This document shows positions 1-13,300 of a stretch of 64,000 bases of DNA, piece by piece. The notes beneath the pieces are model-generated. The model had not been told where the DNA came from. It saw only the letters and a list, made by a program, of their open reading frames with translations, and did not search any database. The stretch comes from Cinclus cinclus (lineage: Eukaryota > Chordata > Aves > Passeriformes > Cinclidae), in the NCBI RefSeq assembly GCF_963662255.1, contig NC_085052.1:6120807-6184806 (forward strand). The letters are read 5' to 3'. Within the stretch, counting starts at the first letter, position 1; every line of letters starts with the position of its first letter. A program made the translations under genes and the position numbers.

Positions 1-2035
1 TTGGGGAATATTTTAATGGGTTGTCTTCTTTTTTTTTTTTTTTTATTTTGCAAGTGTATTCAAATTTCTTCTTGCAAAATACGCAGATGTTCTCTTTTGT
101 AATTGCAGTTATGATGTCCACAATTTTACAGAAACAATTGCAGGTTTTTACTGCTTAAAAAAAAAAAACCCAAACAACTAGTCTATATTGCCAGTGATTT
201 ATACTTCTAATTTTGAAACGCAGCCTCTCATAGTCAGAGCTGCTGCTTTCATTTAAAGCTGCCTCTATGAGAAAAGAGCCCCAGAACTTATTTCACAGAA
301 ACTATCAAGTCATTCAAGGCAGTGAAAGATCCTGCTTTTTTAACCTTTCAGAAAGTCACCCAGTTGAGCAGTCAGGCTGTATTATTCTCTATCTTGTCTA
401 ACATGAGGAAACAGTCCCAAAAGAAAGATATCCCAAATTAACGCCACACTTCGTTAAATAGAGACATTCTTGGTTTTCACCAAGCTAATTCGATCCAGTT
501 CAGTTAACTCATTTTTTTTTTGTGCTGGGATCATGGAAGGCAGCCATGAATGGAGCGAGTTCATCGTGTGTTTGACACATCCGTGCGAGGCTGAAAGGAG
601 GCCGGGAGGGAGGGACCCTGCCTTTGGCTGCGTGGACAATACCCCCTGAAAAAGGGCCCTCATTCAAAAGTGGTCTCCAGCAAACGGGGCAGACTGCTGG
701 GGATCACTGTTACAACCAGGTGGGATGGGAATTAGCCAGGCTTGGCTCCCCAGGCACCTCTGGGTTTCTGGTTGTGACTGTTCTTCTATTCCAGTCTCTG
801 TCAAATGCCCGCAGATGGTTTACAGGACTTCCGTGTGAGCATAAGTTTGCCTGCTTTGGAAATTAAAAGTCATGCACAGGCTAAAAAAAAATAGTTACCA
901 AAAAAGAAAAAAAGAAAAAAAAAAACCAAAAAACTTTAAAACTAAAAGAATTCTTTACAGAAAAATATCATAATTTATATTTTACATACTTTTAATTCGC
1001 AAATTTTTGCCCTTCTGCTTTCACACCTTGAATTAGGTGGCTTAGAAATTCAGATAATGGAGTAGGGAACAGTCACAAAATGCATTCCCTAATATAACAA
1101 AATCTTTAAAATTAAAAAAAAATAATATTTTGTAGCTCTCAGTCACACATCACCCTCAAAACCAGTACCTGCAGTCTAACAAAAAGATTTTATGATGTGA
1201 AAGAATGTGTCTGCTGTAGTGCTACCAAGTAAATAATATTTGTGAGCCATATCCAGATTCTGAACACATTTTTGGAGAATGTTTTCTCTCCAAACTTGCT
1301 GTAGCAAGTACATAAGAACACACAATCCCTAATTTTTGAAGATACTTGCTAATAATTACACCAGCCTGAGTGGACAGTTTCTTAAGCCTGACATTTAGAC
1401 AGTGGCTGTTTTTATTACTATCAAAAACATTATGAAAGTGCTTTGCTTTTTGGATATGCACAATAATCATTAGGTTTATAAATAATAGATTGTTTACTCA
1501 ATTTTAAGTACAAAATAAATGTAGCTGGCAGAAGATTGCTTTTTAGCCATAGGATGGTGATCTCACTGGAATTTCTGCAGGAGCTTTGTCCTCTAGGAGC
1601 TGCCATGAAAGCTGGGAATATGTGTTAGTCTGTAGGGTTTGGTTGTTGGTTTTTATCAATCTCATCCCAGGGACCTGTTTCTAGGATATTTCATTTAAAG
1701 TACTACTCCATGCTTAGAAGCTCAAGCTAAGTCTGGAGATAAGAGGAGAGATAAGGAAGCCAAATCTCTAATAGCCTTTCTTGCATTTCTTAATTAGTTA
1801 TTCAAATTTTATGACAAAAAGAATACAAAAAATACAAATAATGGTGAACAAAGAATATATTAAAATTTCCTTTAATTGCTAATATTTTCTTTTCCTAAGT
1901 TTAACAAATCAAAAAAAAAAAACCATATTAAATACTTTGAAGCTGTGTGTCTAATTCAGGACTGTATACTATCAGATGTTTTGGTCAAATTATTTGCACT
2001 GCTAATATTTGTTTGGTATGGTTTTTCCCCCACAG
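1..2035 (+). other. RAB11FIP2: RAB11FIP2 intron, 3' portion
   Basis: This is AT-rich sequence with T and A runs and no recognisable exon. It ends in a good splice acceptor: a CTAAT branch-point candidate at about 2002-2006, a T/C-rich tract and CACAG at 2031-2035. The short open frames in both strands look like chance. The intron's 5' end and the upstream exons, which should encode the C2 domain and the myosin-Vb-binding region, lie outside the window. Intron identity follows from the exon that comes after it. Confidence 0.7.
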
Positions 2036-2081
2036 TTTTAATGTGAATCCTTCTGGCACTGAGGATCTCAGGAAAAAAATG
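2036..2081 (+). CDS. RAB11FIP2: RAB11FIP2 penultimate coding exon (46 nt)
   Basis: A 46-nt exon lies between a strong acceptor (T/C tract plus CACAG) and a consensus donor (ATG then GTGAGT at 2082). It begins with the last base of a split codon and then encodes FNVNPSGTEDLRKKM. It ends on a codon boundary, so it joins in phase to the GAA that opens the terminal exon at 5742. Because 46 is not a multiple of three, skipping it would shift the frame of the Rab11-binding domain, so it should be constitutive. By back-counting from a 512-residue protein these are about residues 423-437, in the linker before the last NPF motif. The exon call rests on splice sites and frame only. I did not verify the peptide against a homologue. 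Confidence 0.75.
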
Positions 2082-5000
2082 GTGAGTTATGGAGTATTAT
2101 GGAAACCCATCAGTAAATGCCAGCTAATTGGTACTTGTAGAAGCTTATTAGCTTTTATTCTTTTTTAACCTCTTATATAGAAATGTTGTGGTTTTTTGGG
2201 TTTTTGAGTTTGACTTTTTTTTTCTTCTTTTTTTTTTTTTTCACTTATCCAGAAAACCTACATAGAAAAGAACAGGCTTAATGTAAATTTGGAAATAAAG
2301 AAGAGTTTTGCCCTCAGTATGGAGTTTAGCTGCGATATGATGAAGAAAGAAATACTTAGTTCTTTGCACAAAAAGTAAAAAGCCCCCAAAATCTGAACTT
2401 TTGGGGGTGGTTTAGATGACTCTAGAGAAGTAGTGGTCAGGTGAGGAGTTCTGCATTAAGCAGGGATGTATTAATTGACCAGACAGGAGTTTACCATCAC
2501 TACAACCAGAGACTTGAGGACAGTCTTCAGAAGGTCAGAATTTTTCAGATCAAAATTGAAATTATGACCTGATACATGCTAGGATTAACAATACACATAA
2601 TAAATGAACGGATGAAAAGACTAAAAAATAGAAATACTAGAAGTATTATTCAAAATGCTCTTGTTTCTGAAAGTACTGAGAATAAATTGTGTACTAAGAA
2701 AAGACAAAAAAAAAAAAATCCACAGATTGCCTGAGCAATCTGATTGTCTTTGCTTGAAGGAAAATGTGGTTTCACTAGAATTTGTTCTCTGAATAGATGA
2801 CATCTTTAAAAGTGGGTTTGTTTTCAATCTCTAAAATATATAGAAAACAAGTTTCACAAGCAAATATGACTTTGTACTGTTTGTTTTCTGCTGGTTTATG
2901 TAAATGATTTGTAATAACATTTGATGTTATTGTAAATGCCCAAGTTTTTATAATGTAAGTAGCTGGTGGGATATGTCAGTATTTGAAGGCTGCCTTTGAT
3001 CAGATAGTAAACTGAATTCTACCAGGCAGTTACTTAATCTCTGACAAAAAGAGACATCAAAAAATTGATTTAACTTAGCAGCCATTGTCTGTAAAGTAAC
3101 CATAATTGCAGTTTCTATGTGCTTGCAAATGTACTACTGCAAATCATGTAATTTATTGCTGGTAAAAGCATCGATTTAATTCCTTTAAGAAATAAGATGT
3201 GAATTGTTTTATTTAAAGGATTTAAAGGTGATAAAAGAAATCCTTGATGATTTTTCTTTTGGAATACCAGCCGTCCTAAATGTCAGCTGAAGGATTATGA
3301 GGTGGTCCTCGTTTAATGCAAAATACAAATTAGGTGGGGAAGAAACTCTATCTCAACCATAGTTTTGAATGAAACCATTTGAATTTCTTTTTAAATATTC
3401 AGGATTGCTTTCTAAGGTGTTTGAAGTAATTTATTATTAGATTCTGTAATATTATCCATCACTAAGTTATTGTATTTCTTCCTTGTGCATATTATTTAGT
3501 AATTATGTTTGTATGTCTTCTCCTCTGATGCCAACACCTGTCTCTGAAAGCAATGTTTAAATGGGAGCAGTAGCCAGTTGAAAGGGCAGCGTGAGCTCTT
3601 TAAGACCTAATTAAGAACTGAAAGGAAGATGAAGTAAGTAGGACAAAAGATGTGAAAGTATCTTAGATGATATTCCCAGAGCAGAATTCCTCATTAGAAC
3701 AATGAGGAGATGATCAGGGATTGCCAGACCTTCATTTTATCTAGCATTGTTTCTTCTGGCTGGCAGTGTGTCCCCCAACAGGGTTTTGTAGCTGAGAGAA
3801 TCATTCTTTGCATGGCTGGTTTAGAATCTCTTTTTTTTCCCCTTAATAATTCATTATAAAATTATTGTTATGCATTAAAACTGTGGTATCCATTTTTGTA
3901 AAGAAATAAGCGTTCTTTATACATTTAAATATCACCTACTGGCTCGAGCTGAACATACCAAATCTTAATTTTAACAATATTAATTTCTAAATACCAGCAT
4001 ACTTCAGCTAGAATTTTCTTGTATAATTAATGTGGTAGGTTACCCCCCCCCCCCCACCAAGATGTGTATGCATGTGTATGATAAAACATCTTTAAAGCAT
4101 ATATATTGCACAAAACTTTCCAGTAAACTTCATTGCATAATTAAATCATCATGGCACCTTAATTCTTGTTCCTTTGCCAAATCAGAAAATTAGGCAAACC
4201 CTGTATTTCTGGCATATAATGTTAATGGTATATTCTCCAGTGTGTACAAAAATTTAGTAAAGAGAATAAAATTTAATAAAAAGAAAGTTTTACTTCCTTC
4301 TTGTAGAAGAAAATGTGCTAAAAATATGACCACAAAGTGGAGTTATTTTCTCTTCTGTACTTGCTGACAATTGATTATTAGTTAGTTTATAAATTTCATC
4401 AGGTTAGCCATTTTAATAAAGTAGGAGTTACTGATTACTTGCAATCCCTTAACTTGGTATGTTTAAAATACTGAATATACTCCTAAATGTGACATTAAAT
4501 GTCTCAAGTGCAGAGAGAAACTCTTAAAAGCACATATTTTCGAGAGCTACTGTTAGAGTATAATTGATGAAGAGAGGCTGATCTGTCACCCTTCAGCCTA
4601 TTTGCAGGGCACCATCACTTTTAATTAGGTTCCTTTGAAAACTTTGGCCAGCTGCATATTTTAATGGGTTGACATGTGCCAATGTGCAAATATGGAGCTG
4701 TATGGAAAGAAAAGAATGGGGCATGGAAAAGGAATGAGCATGACTGTTATGTGGTGTTCTTAGCTGTGCAAGCTTTATAATTTTTAATGACATGCTTCTG
4801 CTGTAAATAAAAGCTCGTGTGCTCTGTTGGGAAGTGCAGGATTTTTTAGGTTCTGTATCATCTAAATGTTTTCATTTCTGTATGAGATAAAGTATACTGC
4901 TTAACATGTCTGACAGTGCTGATACTTTTATAGGCCAACACAAAAGAAGACATTCAGGTTTACGGTCTTTTGGATCACATGTTGTCCTTCTTAAGATGAC

Positions 5001-5741
5001 TAATTTGTCCATCTCTGGTAGTACCTGCACTAATTGAGTCATCAGAAATCATTACAGAAACAGTTCTGTTTTCCCTGCTGCTTAATTCTGGGCCTCTCCT
5101 GCTTTAAAGCAAGCAAGGTCTTTTACAAGTGCACATTTATTTCTGCCTTAAGTGCTCTGGTGCAAGTAAGATGCAACCCTTTACCTTCACCTGCGATTTA
5201 AAATTGTAAGTTTTATGATGTGATTCAGAAGCCAAGGCCTGGAGAACCACTGGTGACTGAAAATATGAATATGAAAGACAGATGAGGGCTGATGTCATTT
5301 AGAGCTCAGTAAATGTTTTGCTGTGATGATCTCCAGAGGCAAAGACTCAGAGAAGTTACAGTAGGAGTTGAATTCTCAGAGCTCTTCTCTTGTTGCATAA
5401 TTAAGGTGGCTGGTTGCCCAAGATGGACCTGCCAGCTGTTGTGATCACTGCTCGTACGGTCACTAACTCTGACACACTGACTGTGCGTCCACCTCACTGA
5501 GAAGATTTTTTTTCTGGGATGACGGAGTGGGAAATGTTCACCAACTGGGCAGCCCATATCCAGTTGTCTGCTCCGGTGGGGCTGTTGGAGGGAAAAACAC
5601 TGCAGCAAACAGGTGTTTCTGAAAGAAATTGCTTTTCATGTCAAGCGATGGACATGAGAAACATAAATAGCAATAACAATCAATTTTCTGGGAACACTGA
5701 ACTGCTTAATTAAATCTGGTGTTTTTCTACACTTACTACAG
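2082..5741 (+). other. RAB11FIP2: RAB11FIP2 last intron
   Basis: This 3.66-kb intron starts with GTGAGT and ends with a pyrimidine-rich acceptor (TTTTTCTACACTTACTACAG). The content is AT-rich with no further exon that I could support. It holds a 13-base C run at 4043-4055 and otherwise looks like unique sequence. Open frames at 4593-4793, 5306-5608 and 5519-5713 have no recognisable protein similarity and do not use the splice sites. Confidence 0.75.
4043..4055 (+). repeat. Poly-C homopolymer (13 nt)
   Basis: Thirteen consecutive C residues lie in the last RAB11FIP2 intron, followed by ACC. Runs of this kind often vary in length between individuals and are prone to sequencing error. Confidence 0.9.
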
Positions 5742-5969
5742 GAAGGAAATCCTTTCGATGCCACTGCAGGATACCGAAACCTCACTTATGAGGAGGTTCT
5801 GCAGGAGCTGGTGAAACACAAAGAGCAGCTCAAGAAGAAGGACACCCACATTCGTGAGCTCGAGGATTACATTGACAATCTACTGGTACGAGTGATGGAG
5901 GAAACCCCCAGTATTCTCCGAGTGCCATATGAACCTTCTCGGAAAGCTGGCAAATTTTCCAAAAGCTGA
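5742..5969 (+). CDS. RAB11FIP2: RAB11FIP2 terminal coding exon: NPF motif and Rab11-binding domain
   Basis: The exon encodes the C-terminal 75 residues of Rab11 family-interacting protein 2, a class I FIP. The protein links Rab11/Rab25 on recycling endosomes to myosin Vb and to EHD proteins during cargo return to the plasma membrane. In the sequence, EGNPF comes first (an EHD-binding NPF), then an amphipathic coiled coil starting YRNLTYEEVLQEL, then the core RELEDYIDNLLVRVMEE of the FIP Rab11-binding domain, and a basic tail RKAGKFSKS before TGA. With 512 residues in the mammalian protein, back-counting puts NPF at 440-442 and the DYID isoleucine at 481. Both agree with published FIP2 numbering: the third NPF, and I481, whose mutation abolishes Rab11 binding. 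FIP1 and FIP5 share the core, but the NPF placement favours FIP2. The acceptor at 5740-5741 fixes the start. The exon is intact. Confidence 0.93.
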   Translation, partial: EGNPFDATAGYRNLTYEEVLQELVKHKEQLKKKDTHIRELEDYIDNLLVRVMEETPSILRVPYEPSRKAGKFSKS

Positions 5970-6763
5970 GATAGAAGTACTTGAGGGTACTTTCTGCTGA
6001 ATACCTTAGTGGAAGAAGATCACACTTTAACATTTTGACTTCTCTTCATTCCTTTTGTCTGAAGAAATTCCAGGAAAATGGAGAGGAGAGACAATGGCAT
6101 GGGTTGTTTTCCTTTTTTCTTTTTTTTTAATCCAAACACTAGCAGGGGCTGCCAAAGTTGTTTTCTGTTAGATTACCTAGGTAACTTTTTTTTCTTTTTG
6201 AAAACACCTTTAGGTACAGAATACTTAAAATAGAGTTAATAATACATATTAAATATGTCCATGCAGTTTATATAATAGCTTAGTGTTCACCATGTGGCAG
6301 TTTTAGCTGGGAAGCCTGTGCTGTTATGAATGTTTCCTTGAATGATTATTGGTATTAGGCAAATACATTGATTCTTTTTTTACAGCATGCCATCAAGACC
6401 ACTGTTTTCAATCCAGTGTAGTACTCTACTAAACCTGAGTGTGGTTTGTTGCAATGGAATGTAGTTCTGCACATGTTAGAGAAAAACAGTGATGCACAAT
6501 CCTTGCAGAGTAATTGCTGTATTCTATACAATGTGTTTTTTATATAACAAAAGTGGAAAAAAAAGTGCCATTTCTGTCATGGCACATGCTGGAACCAGTT
6601 ATTTTACACTTAAATGCTGAATTTTGTGTATAATGAGTGAACATGGCATAAGGTTGTTTTGAGGATCTTTTTGTATGAAGTTACTGCATGTCTTTTTATG
6701 TGTTAAAAGTACTTTGAACAGTGTTCATGGAGTCAGAAGTACAACAGGAGAACTCAAGTATGG

Positions 6764-6769
6764 AATAAA
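6764..6769 (+). terminator. RAB11FIP2: Candidate proximal poly(A) signal
   Basis: AATAAA lies about 0.8 kb after the RAB11FIP2 stop codon and is followed by T-rich sequence (TTAATACTTTTGTTCAG). It would give a short 3' UTR isoform that retains little of the AU-rich region. Another AATAAA is at 8545-8550. Usage cannot be judged from sequence. Confidence 0.4.
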
Positions 6770-9700
6770 ATTAATACTTTTGTTCAGTCAAAGTCTACTG
6801 CAACAAAAATGTAGCAGAATTGGAGAGGCTGACTTAAATAGACACGATAAATCAATTTAAGGTTGAAATTTACATGATATATATGTGTCTTAACTTTTTA
6901 AATCTTATGACAACAAAGTATATGCCTTTAGAAATAGGCCATGTTGCTTAAACACATACAGAGCACTTAGGCTTTTCATTAAAAATGTCTGTATTCCGTG
7001 TAAATAGTTCTAAAAGTCAGTTTTCATTGAGGCAAATGAAAGAAGAATGTAGTAAATAGCTTCCTGATCATTTAATAATTGTTTTTAAAATGATGTATGA
7101 AAAAGGTATCTGTTATTCAATGAATTGGAAAAATATATTGATGAAGGTATAATGGGATAATACTTTAGGAGAGCCATCAAAATGTTAAGATGGATAGATT
7201 TTAATTTAAATTTCATTAATAAGAATCTTACTTGGATTTTCTGTTGTTGTGAGACAGTAAAATGTTATTTAAAACATGTGCAGAGAATATTTTAGATTTG
7301 GATTTAAGATAACTTTCTTTTCCTCTCTTTCTGCACCTGATCTGTTGGGATTTTTTACAACACCGTGACATAGCTGCTGCTGAGGTGACCGAAAAAGCTT
7401 GAAATTAAATTCCACTTTTTTGTTGTTTTTGTTGTTGTAAAAGATTTTAGTGTATTTTCATTTTTAAAACTGCATAAATTGGTAATATCTTGAATACTTC
7501 TATGTGGAAAGGTTGAGAAAGTTCTGTCTGACTGCTTTTGACATCATTAGTTTGTAGGATAACACGGAATTATTCTAGTTACAAAACAACTTTGTACAAA
7601 TATTCTCAGATTTCATTTATTTATTTTTGGCTTTTTCTCCTTTATTTACTTCTTTTATTTAGCAACTACCTCCTAACCCCATATAGCTCTGTCCCTAAAA
7701 TGTGTGCAGCCAGAGTTCCCAACCCACCAGTGGGATCCCTTAGCGTGGATCCCTGTGCCTGGATGGATCCTGAGAGGTCCCAGCCCTGCCCAGCTGTAGA
7801 GCTCTGCATCTGTATTTTGTAGTGCAGAAATCCATCCCACACCAGGCAATCTCTCTTTTGTCAGCCTAAGGATGTATCAAGTTTGGTACCTCAGAAACCA
7901 CGTGAATGTTCTTTTGACCCACTTAAGATCTCCATGACTGTAAATTTGTTGTAATATATTCAAAGTGCCAAAGGTCATGTACTAGTTTATGGTACGTTTG
8001 CTGTTGGAAGTTGGGGTTTACACTGAATTAGATTTTCATTTTCTAAATACACCAAGATGTATTTGAGTTACTCAGTATTTCCATAAAAGTTCTCAAACAT
8101 TTTGAAATGCTTGGCCGAAGCCAGCAGTTTTCTCATGTTGTTGATGGGGAAGTGTTCTGCAATTGTTTTGAATTCCACGCTCATTTTCAGCTAACTGGTA
8201 TGAGACCATCTCTAGTATCCACAGTGCTAAAATCATCCACACCAGTGAGGATTAACAACTGCACTAACCAGAGAACGTGCTCCAACGACTTCTCACATGC
8301 AAGCCAACTTACAATTATTAAAATGAAACTCTACTATATTTAGCACCTCTGAAATCACTTCTTTTAGAATGTAAATGCAGAATATCAAACTGCATAATTG
8401 ACTAAAAGCAGATCATTTGACATATTTGCATACCGAGAACGATAAGCAGATTAAAGGTAGCGAAAAGATCAATTTTTGTGCATTAGTGAAGAAATTTAGT
8501 GAAGCTTTGAATGTGCTATCTCGTCTTTATCTGATCTCTAAGTGAATAAAAGCACCTTATGTTTCTAACAATTTGTCAAGAAAGAGGGGAAAACAACAGA
8601 TGCAATTTAGGTAGAGGTAAAGTTACTGAGAGGAAGAATGGGACATTAACAGTTGTGAAGATATTTTTATAGGGTTTATAGGTAAAAATGCAGGCTACTT
8701 TTGGAGCAGTTCTTGAGAGATTGCATACACATCCTTTTCTGATTAGAAAGAAAATGTTAGCATTTTCCTATATTCTGAGATTATTTTTAAAAAGCATCTT
8801 CACCCCACATGTATTTTTTGAACCGCCATGCAGCTTTCAAATGAAAACTTTTCATACAGAGTAATTTGTACGTTGAAAACAAAGGAAGTTCTGTTTTTCC
8901 CTCGGGATAAAATCGTAGACTTTCTTGCAGATCGTTTTAAACCCATAAAAACTTGCCACTTGTGGTCAGTCTTTCTTGTCCTTTAAAATACGGGGATGAA
9001 AACTTTGAACATCTCCATACTATTTTAATATTTTCTCTCAGAGATTCGCATAAGAGTTCTCCATGCATGCACTATATTTTGAAATTATCCTTTGACACAG
9101 CTCTGCTCATAGCCATGTATTTTGCTTGCTTAAAAAGGACAAATATGAAGGCCATACTTTGATGTTGTAACTCAGAAATGTAAACTTTCTGCCATTCAAG
9201 AAGGATGTTTAATATTTATATATGTTACCTCTTGCTGCTGTATTTTACATTTAGCTTGGTTTTCCACCTCCTAATGAATGTAGCATTCTCTCTAGATTGT
9301 AACTGCATTTAGTGCTGTTGGCTCTGTGTCAAGAACTGTTTGTAATTTTCCAGCTGTGGAAATGTTGCCTTGTATTTAGAAAGGTTTCATGATTTGGGAA
9401 CCTGATGAAAATCATGCTCATTAGATACTAGCCTGCATTTCTTTCTGTACAGGATGCCCTTTCTTAGATGCATCTTAAAACAAACAGAACTGCTGTCTTA
9501 ATGTGTTTACTGCTGCACTGGGGGTTTATTTATGCTTCCAGCTTTAAAGAAAGATTATTGTCCTACATCAAGTATGTAAAGTGAGCTCCTGCTTTTCTGC
9601 TCTTTCTGTACCATTGCTGTTGAGATATGATAGAGGCATAAGCTGGGCTGTTACAATGGTGACTTTAGAGCATATTGACTAACTTCCCCTTCTTTGAAGT

Positions 9701-10299
9701 ACTTGCTGAAGGATTATAGCACTGCTGTGTTCATGATGCTAGATTTAAGGGTCTGTCAGCACTTCTGGTAGGAAGCCCTATTTTCAGGGATTTGTAACTT
9801 AAAAATTTCAATACAGTCACTGGAAGTATTTAATATGCAATAGGTAGCACTTTAATCTGTTTATGAAGGGGGTTTGAGATTTGCTTCTGTTGAAATGTCA
9901 CAGTCTCCTAAAGCATGGTGGGCATTTGCTTTATCTTTTATTTTTGTCTACATTGAAGAAGCCACTCTATGTTACAAGTGGTTAAGCCATTCCTATTCAT
10001 CTTAGAATCTTCCAGATGTCTTGTATTACAGTGTATTATAAAAGGCTGAAGATCCAGGTTATATAGGAAGCCTGTAAAAGGTAGGAACATGACTTATAAT
10101 TTAAGGGTTTTATTTTGTCTTGTGCAATCAATGGTAGTCTGTCTACATTTAATAATGTTACTGAGTCATAACTATATGCACTTGTGAGAACTATAAACTT
10201 AGAATGCATGAAAAACCTTTATTTTTGTTCCATTATTGCAACTTCAGGTACTTTAATTTGATTAAAATGTTGTCTTAATATTTTAATTTGTGTTCATTA

Positions 10300-10329
10300 A
10301 ATAAAAATTGCATGTCTAACACTAATAAA
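10300..10329 (+). terminator. RAB11FIP2: Probable distal poly(A) signal pair of RAB11FIP2
   Basis: Two AATAAA hexamers (10300-10305 and 10324-10329) are followed within 60 bases by U- and GU-rich stretches (TATTTATTGAATTG, then TTAATCTGTG and GCGTGTG), the usual layout around a cleavage site. No further AATAAA appears for more than 2 kb downstream. Cleavage near 10,345-10,355 is the most economical end for the transcript. Confidence 0.55.
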
Positions 10330-10350
10330 GCACCACAATGCACTACTGCA

Positions 10351-13300
10351 GTATTTATTGAATTGTGACATTAATCTGTGTTATGCAAAGCGTGTGACTC
10401 CTAAACTCCATGGTGTTAAGGCTCTCAGACCACAGAGAGAAGTATTTCCTTAGGGACAGCTCTAAATTAATATCCCAGATGTTTGCAGGGTAGCCATTTA
10501 GGGAAATCTCTCCAGTAGTGTCCAAAACTTAGAATTAGTGAAAAAAAAAGGTGTATTCTTAAATGTCCTAATCTGTATGTCTTTTTTAGTATGGTATCTG
10601 CAATCCCTTTAAATGCACTACTCCTCTGATGTCAATGCTCTGATGTGTAAGTATTACCAGGAGATATTTGGCACTGCAGGCCAGAGCAGCATTTAGCATG
10701 AGAACAAACACTGCAAATTCTGAGATGGAAAACATGGCACATATTTCTCTTTGTACTTGACAGAATAAAAACCCATCCAGAACAACAGAAAACTGGAGCA
10801 TCCTCCCCCATCACCCAGAAGTATTTTTTCTCACAAGTTTTTCTCCTCTTCCATGAAGCAGCAAAAGATCAAAGTCTGTCCTCTGACAGCAGCAGGTTTT
10901 CTGGATGGTGAGGAGGTTTGGAGAACAGTCCTGGTCTGGGACAAGAACATCGCGAATCTTCCACCCAGTTTCTCAGGGCTTTGAATTCCACACGGATGTG
11001 ATTCCTTCCCTCACAGTTAATTTCCTCTGTGAGCAGGTCCTTTGTCAGTAAATCTCTGGATTTAGAAAGCTGAGAAAAGGTTCTTCTCCTAGAGGTGTCC
11101 ACGAAACGTGGTGGTTTTGGGAAATCACAGCTTGTGAGCTGTCCATGGACTTCCGTGTGTGTTGTTATGCAGATCCCATCAGCTGTGTCTCTCCATGGCT
11201 CACAGATTTTGCAACTGTCCCGGTGTGTGAGAGCTGAGGAATGAGGACAGGAGGGGAAGGCATGTTCCAGAAAGCACCACAGTGCCTGTTAAATACCAGT
11301 TTCCATCTGAAATTCACATCTGGTAACTAATCTCAGCTCCTGTGCCCATTTGAAAAGGGAGCCACAACATTTCCCTCCCTCAGAGACATAATGTTTGTTA
11401 GCTGATACCAGCCACAATCCTAATGATGATATGAGATCCCAACTCGATTAAACTGGAAGTTTCCAGTTTCCCCAGCATGAAGTTGCTTTTGGTGTTTTCA
11501 TTATTAACCATCTCAACCCCCCCAAAGGTTTTCAAAGATATTTTAAATATAGTTTAGCAGTTAAAGAATTATTGAAATTATATGTAAACCAGAAGTATCA
11601 TTTAGGACAATTCTCTCTCCAGTTGCACTTATTGAAGTTATTTTTTTTTAATGGAACCTTAGAGAGTAAAAATCAGGATTTCATTTCCCTATTTTAATTT
11701 GTTTTTATGGGAATGTTGTGCAAGTTCTGGCTGCAGATCACTTGGGATACATTGCCCTTTTGTGTAACACTGGGCATGTTTGTAAAGTTATAAATAATGT
11801 TGACAAAAACCCCCCACATCTCTTTTTCTGGATTAATGAATTAAAAGTTGGATTTTTTTTTTTGTTGGATTGTTTTGTAATAGTGCCATTTTATTAGAAA
11901 TAAGAATAAGACTATCTGCTAAAGGAAGCTGTTTTTTCTGTACTACTTACTGAGTAATTATGAGAGAAGGCTACCACACTGAGTGCAGCCCAACCTGGAA
12001 ACTGTGTGGCATTGATTGTGTAATGTTTATATAAATACCAGTATATTCAGTGCTGGAAGCCAGTGGCTATTACATGGGGATTATTGCAATGTATTTATAA
12101 TGTGTTTTTACAGCATTTAGAAATAGTAGATCTGTCTTTGATAAATGGATGATGATTTAGGACAGAAAAGTACCCTCCGTGGCTAAACACTGACGTGTTT
12201 ATACTTTAAAAGTAAGCAGCTTAAAAAGGTTTTAGGGCCATGCAATGTTTAAATGAAGCTGAATACTAAAAAGGGGAGAAACTTTGTGGGATGTATTTTA
12301 TTTGTTTCAGCCCGCACAGTGTCTGCTGTGTGCCATGCAGGGAATGAGTAGAAACAACACTGGGGAAATTCCATTGCTGGGATCCAAAAAACCCAACAAT
12401 AAAAAGTTAGTAGGGCTAGGAGTCTGATTTTAAGGGATCTGTTTGCCCACCACATGCCAGGTTCTGTTTGTAACAGGAAGAGGTAACACAGCATCCCTAA
12501 CAAGATTATTGGCAGGGTGAAAACCCCCAAAAGTGGGAGTTTAACAGAGGGATGAATTCTCCAAGTTTTAGGTATGGGACAGGTGTTGGGCAGAAGCAGC
12601 ACTGTCATTTCTGCTTTTTCAGCCCTGCTGACACTTGGTAATAAATTCAGGGATTGAACAAACCACATTCCTAGGAACGTTAGGGAGTGTCTGAGGAGAT
12701 CTGGGGTATGCAGCATGTGGCTGGCCAGGTTTCCTCTGCTATTACTTGAAGTGGGTATCTGGCTCAGGGTCTTGTGGAGTGTCCAAAATGTGTCATATCA
12801 CCTCCTCTAAATCATTCATCTCGGGCCTTCCGAGGTGCTGAGTGTCTCCTTCTCCGATAACTTGCTGCTCACATTATGAATTCCTTGAAAATTGACTCCC
12901 TGGGACATCTTTACAGGAGACATCAAGGGTCTCCATTTAAATTTAATGAATATTGTGTAATTTGCCAAAGACTTCTACAATGCATTAGGAAAATCTGCCT
13001 CTTTGAGACCAGAGCTTTGCCAAAATAATGGCAGCTTAATTGCATCCTTTAAAAGCAACTGCTGACTCTCCAGCTATGAGTATTTTCCATTTCCTAATAA
13101 AATGTTTTCCTATTAAAGCAGCTTATTTCATTAACTTATAATTCATAGCTTAAATATGCTTATATTTTGCTAATTGTAGATTACTTAGTTCTTATTTTTA
13201 AGGAACACTGAAGCACAAAATGCAAAATGTCAGGGTTTTTCTTTTAAAGAAAAATCTTGCCTTGTGCATAGCAATTGCATTTGGATAAGCATTTTAAATA

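Larger units (their letters stand above)
5970..10350 (+). other. RAB11FIP2: RAB11FIP2 3' untranslated region (probable extent)
   Basis: About 4.4 kb of AU-rich sequence follows the TGA. It contains many ATTTA motifs, a Pumilio-type TGTAAATA at 6999-7006, and candidate poly(A) signals at 6764, 8545, 10300 and 10324. No gene-like frame is present. The open frames at 7538-7822 and 8107-8343 are unrecognised. A 3' UTR of several kilobases would be plausible for this gene. The exact end is inferred from the last poly(A) signal pair, and alternative shorter forms are likely. Confidence 0.6.

Noticed and set aside
5830..6033. Antisense open frame across the RAB11FIP2 terminal exon
   Set aside because: It is a shadow of the real exon, whose + strand product is clearly recognisable.
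12249..12716. 155-aa open frame on the minus strand, the longest outside simple repeats
   Set aside because: It is hydrophobic but matches no family I recognise. No promoter, splice or poly(A) context surrounds it, and a frame this long is expected by chance somewhere in 64 kb on two strands.
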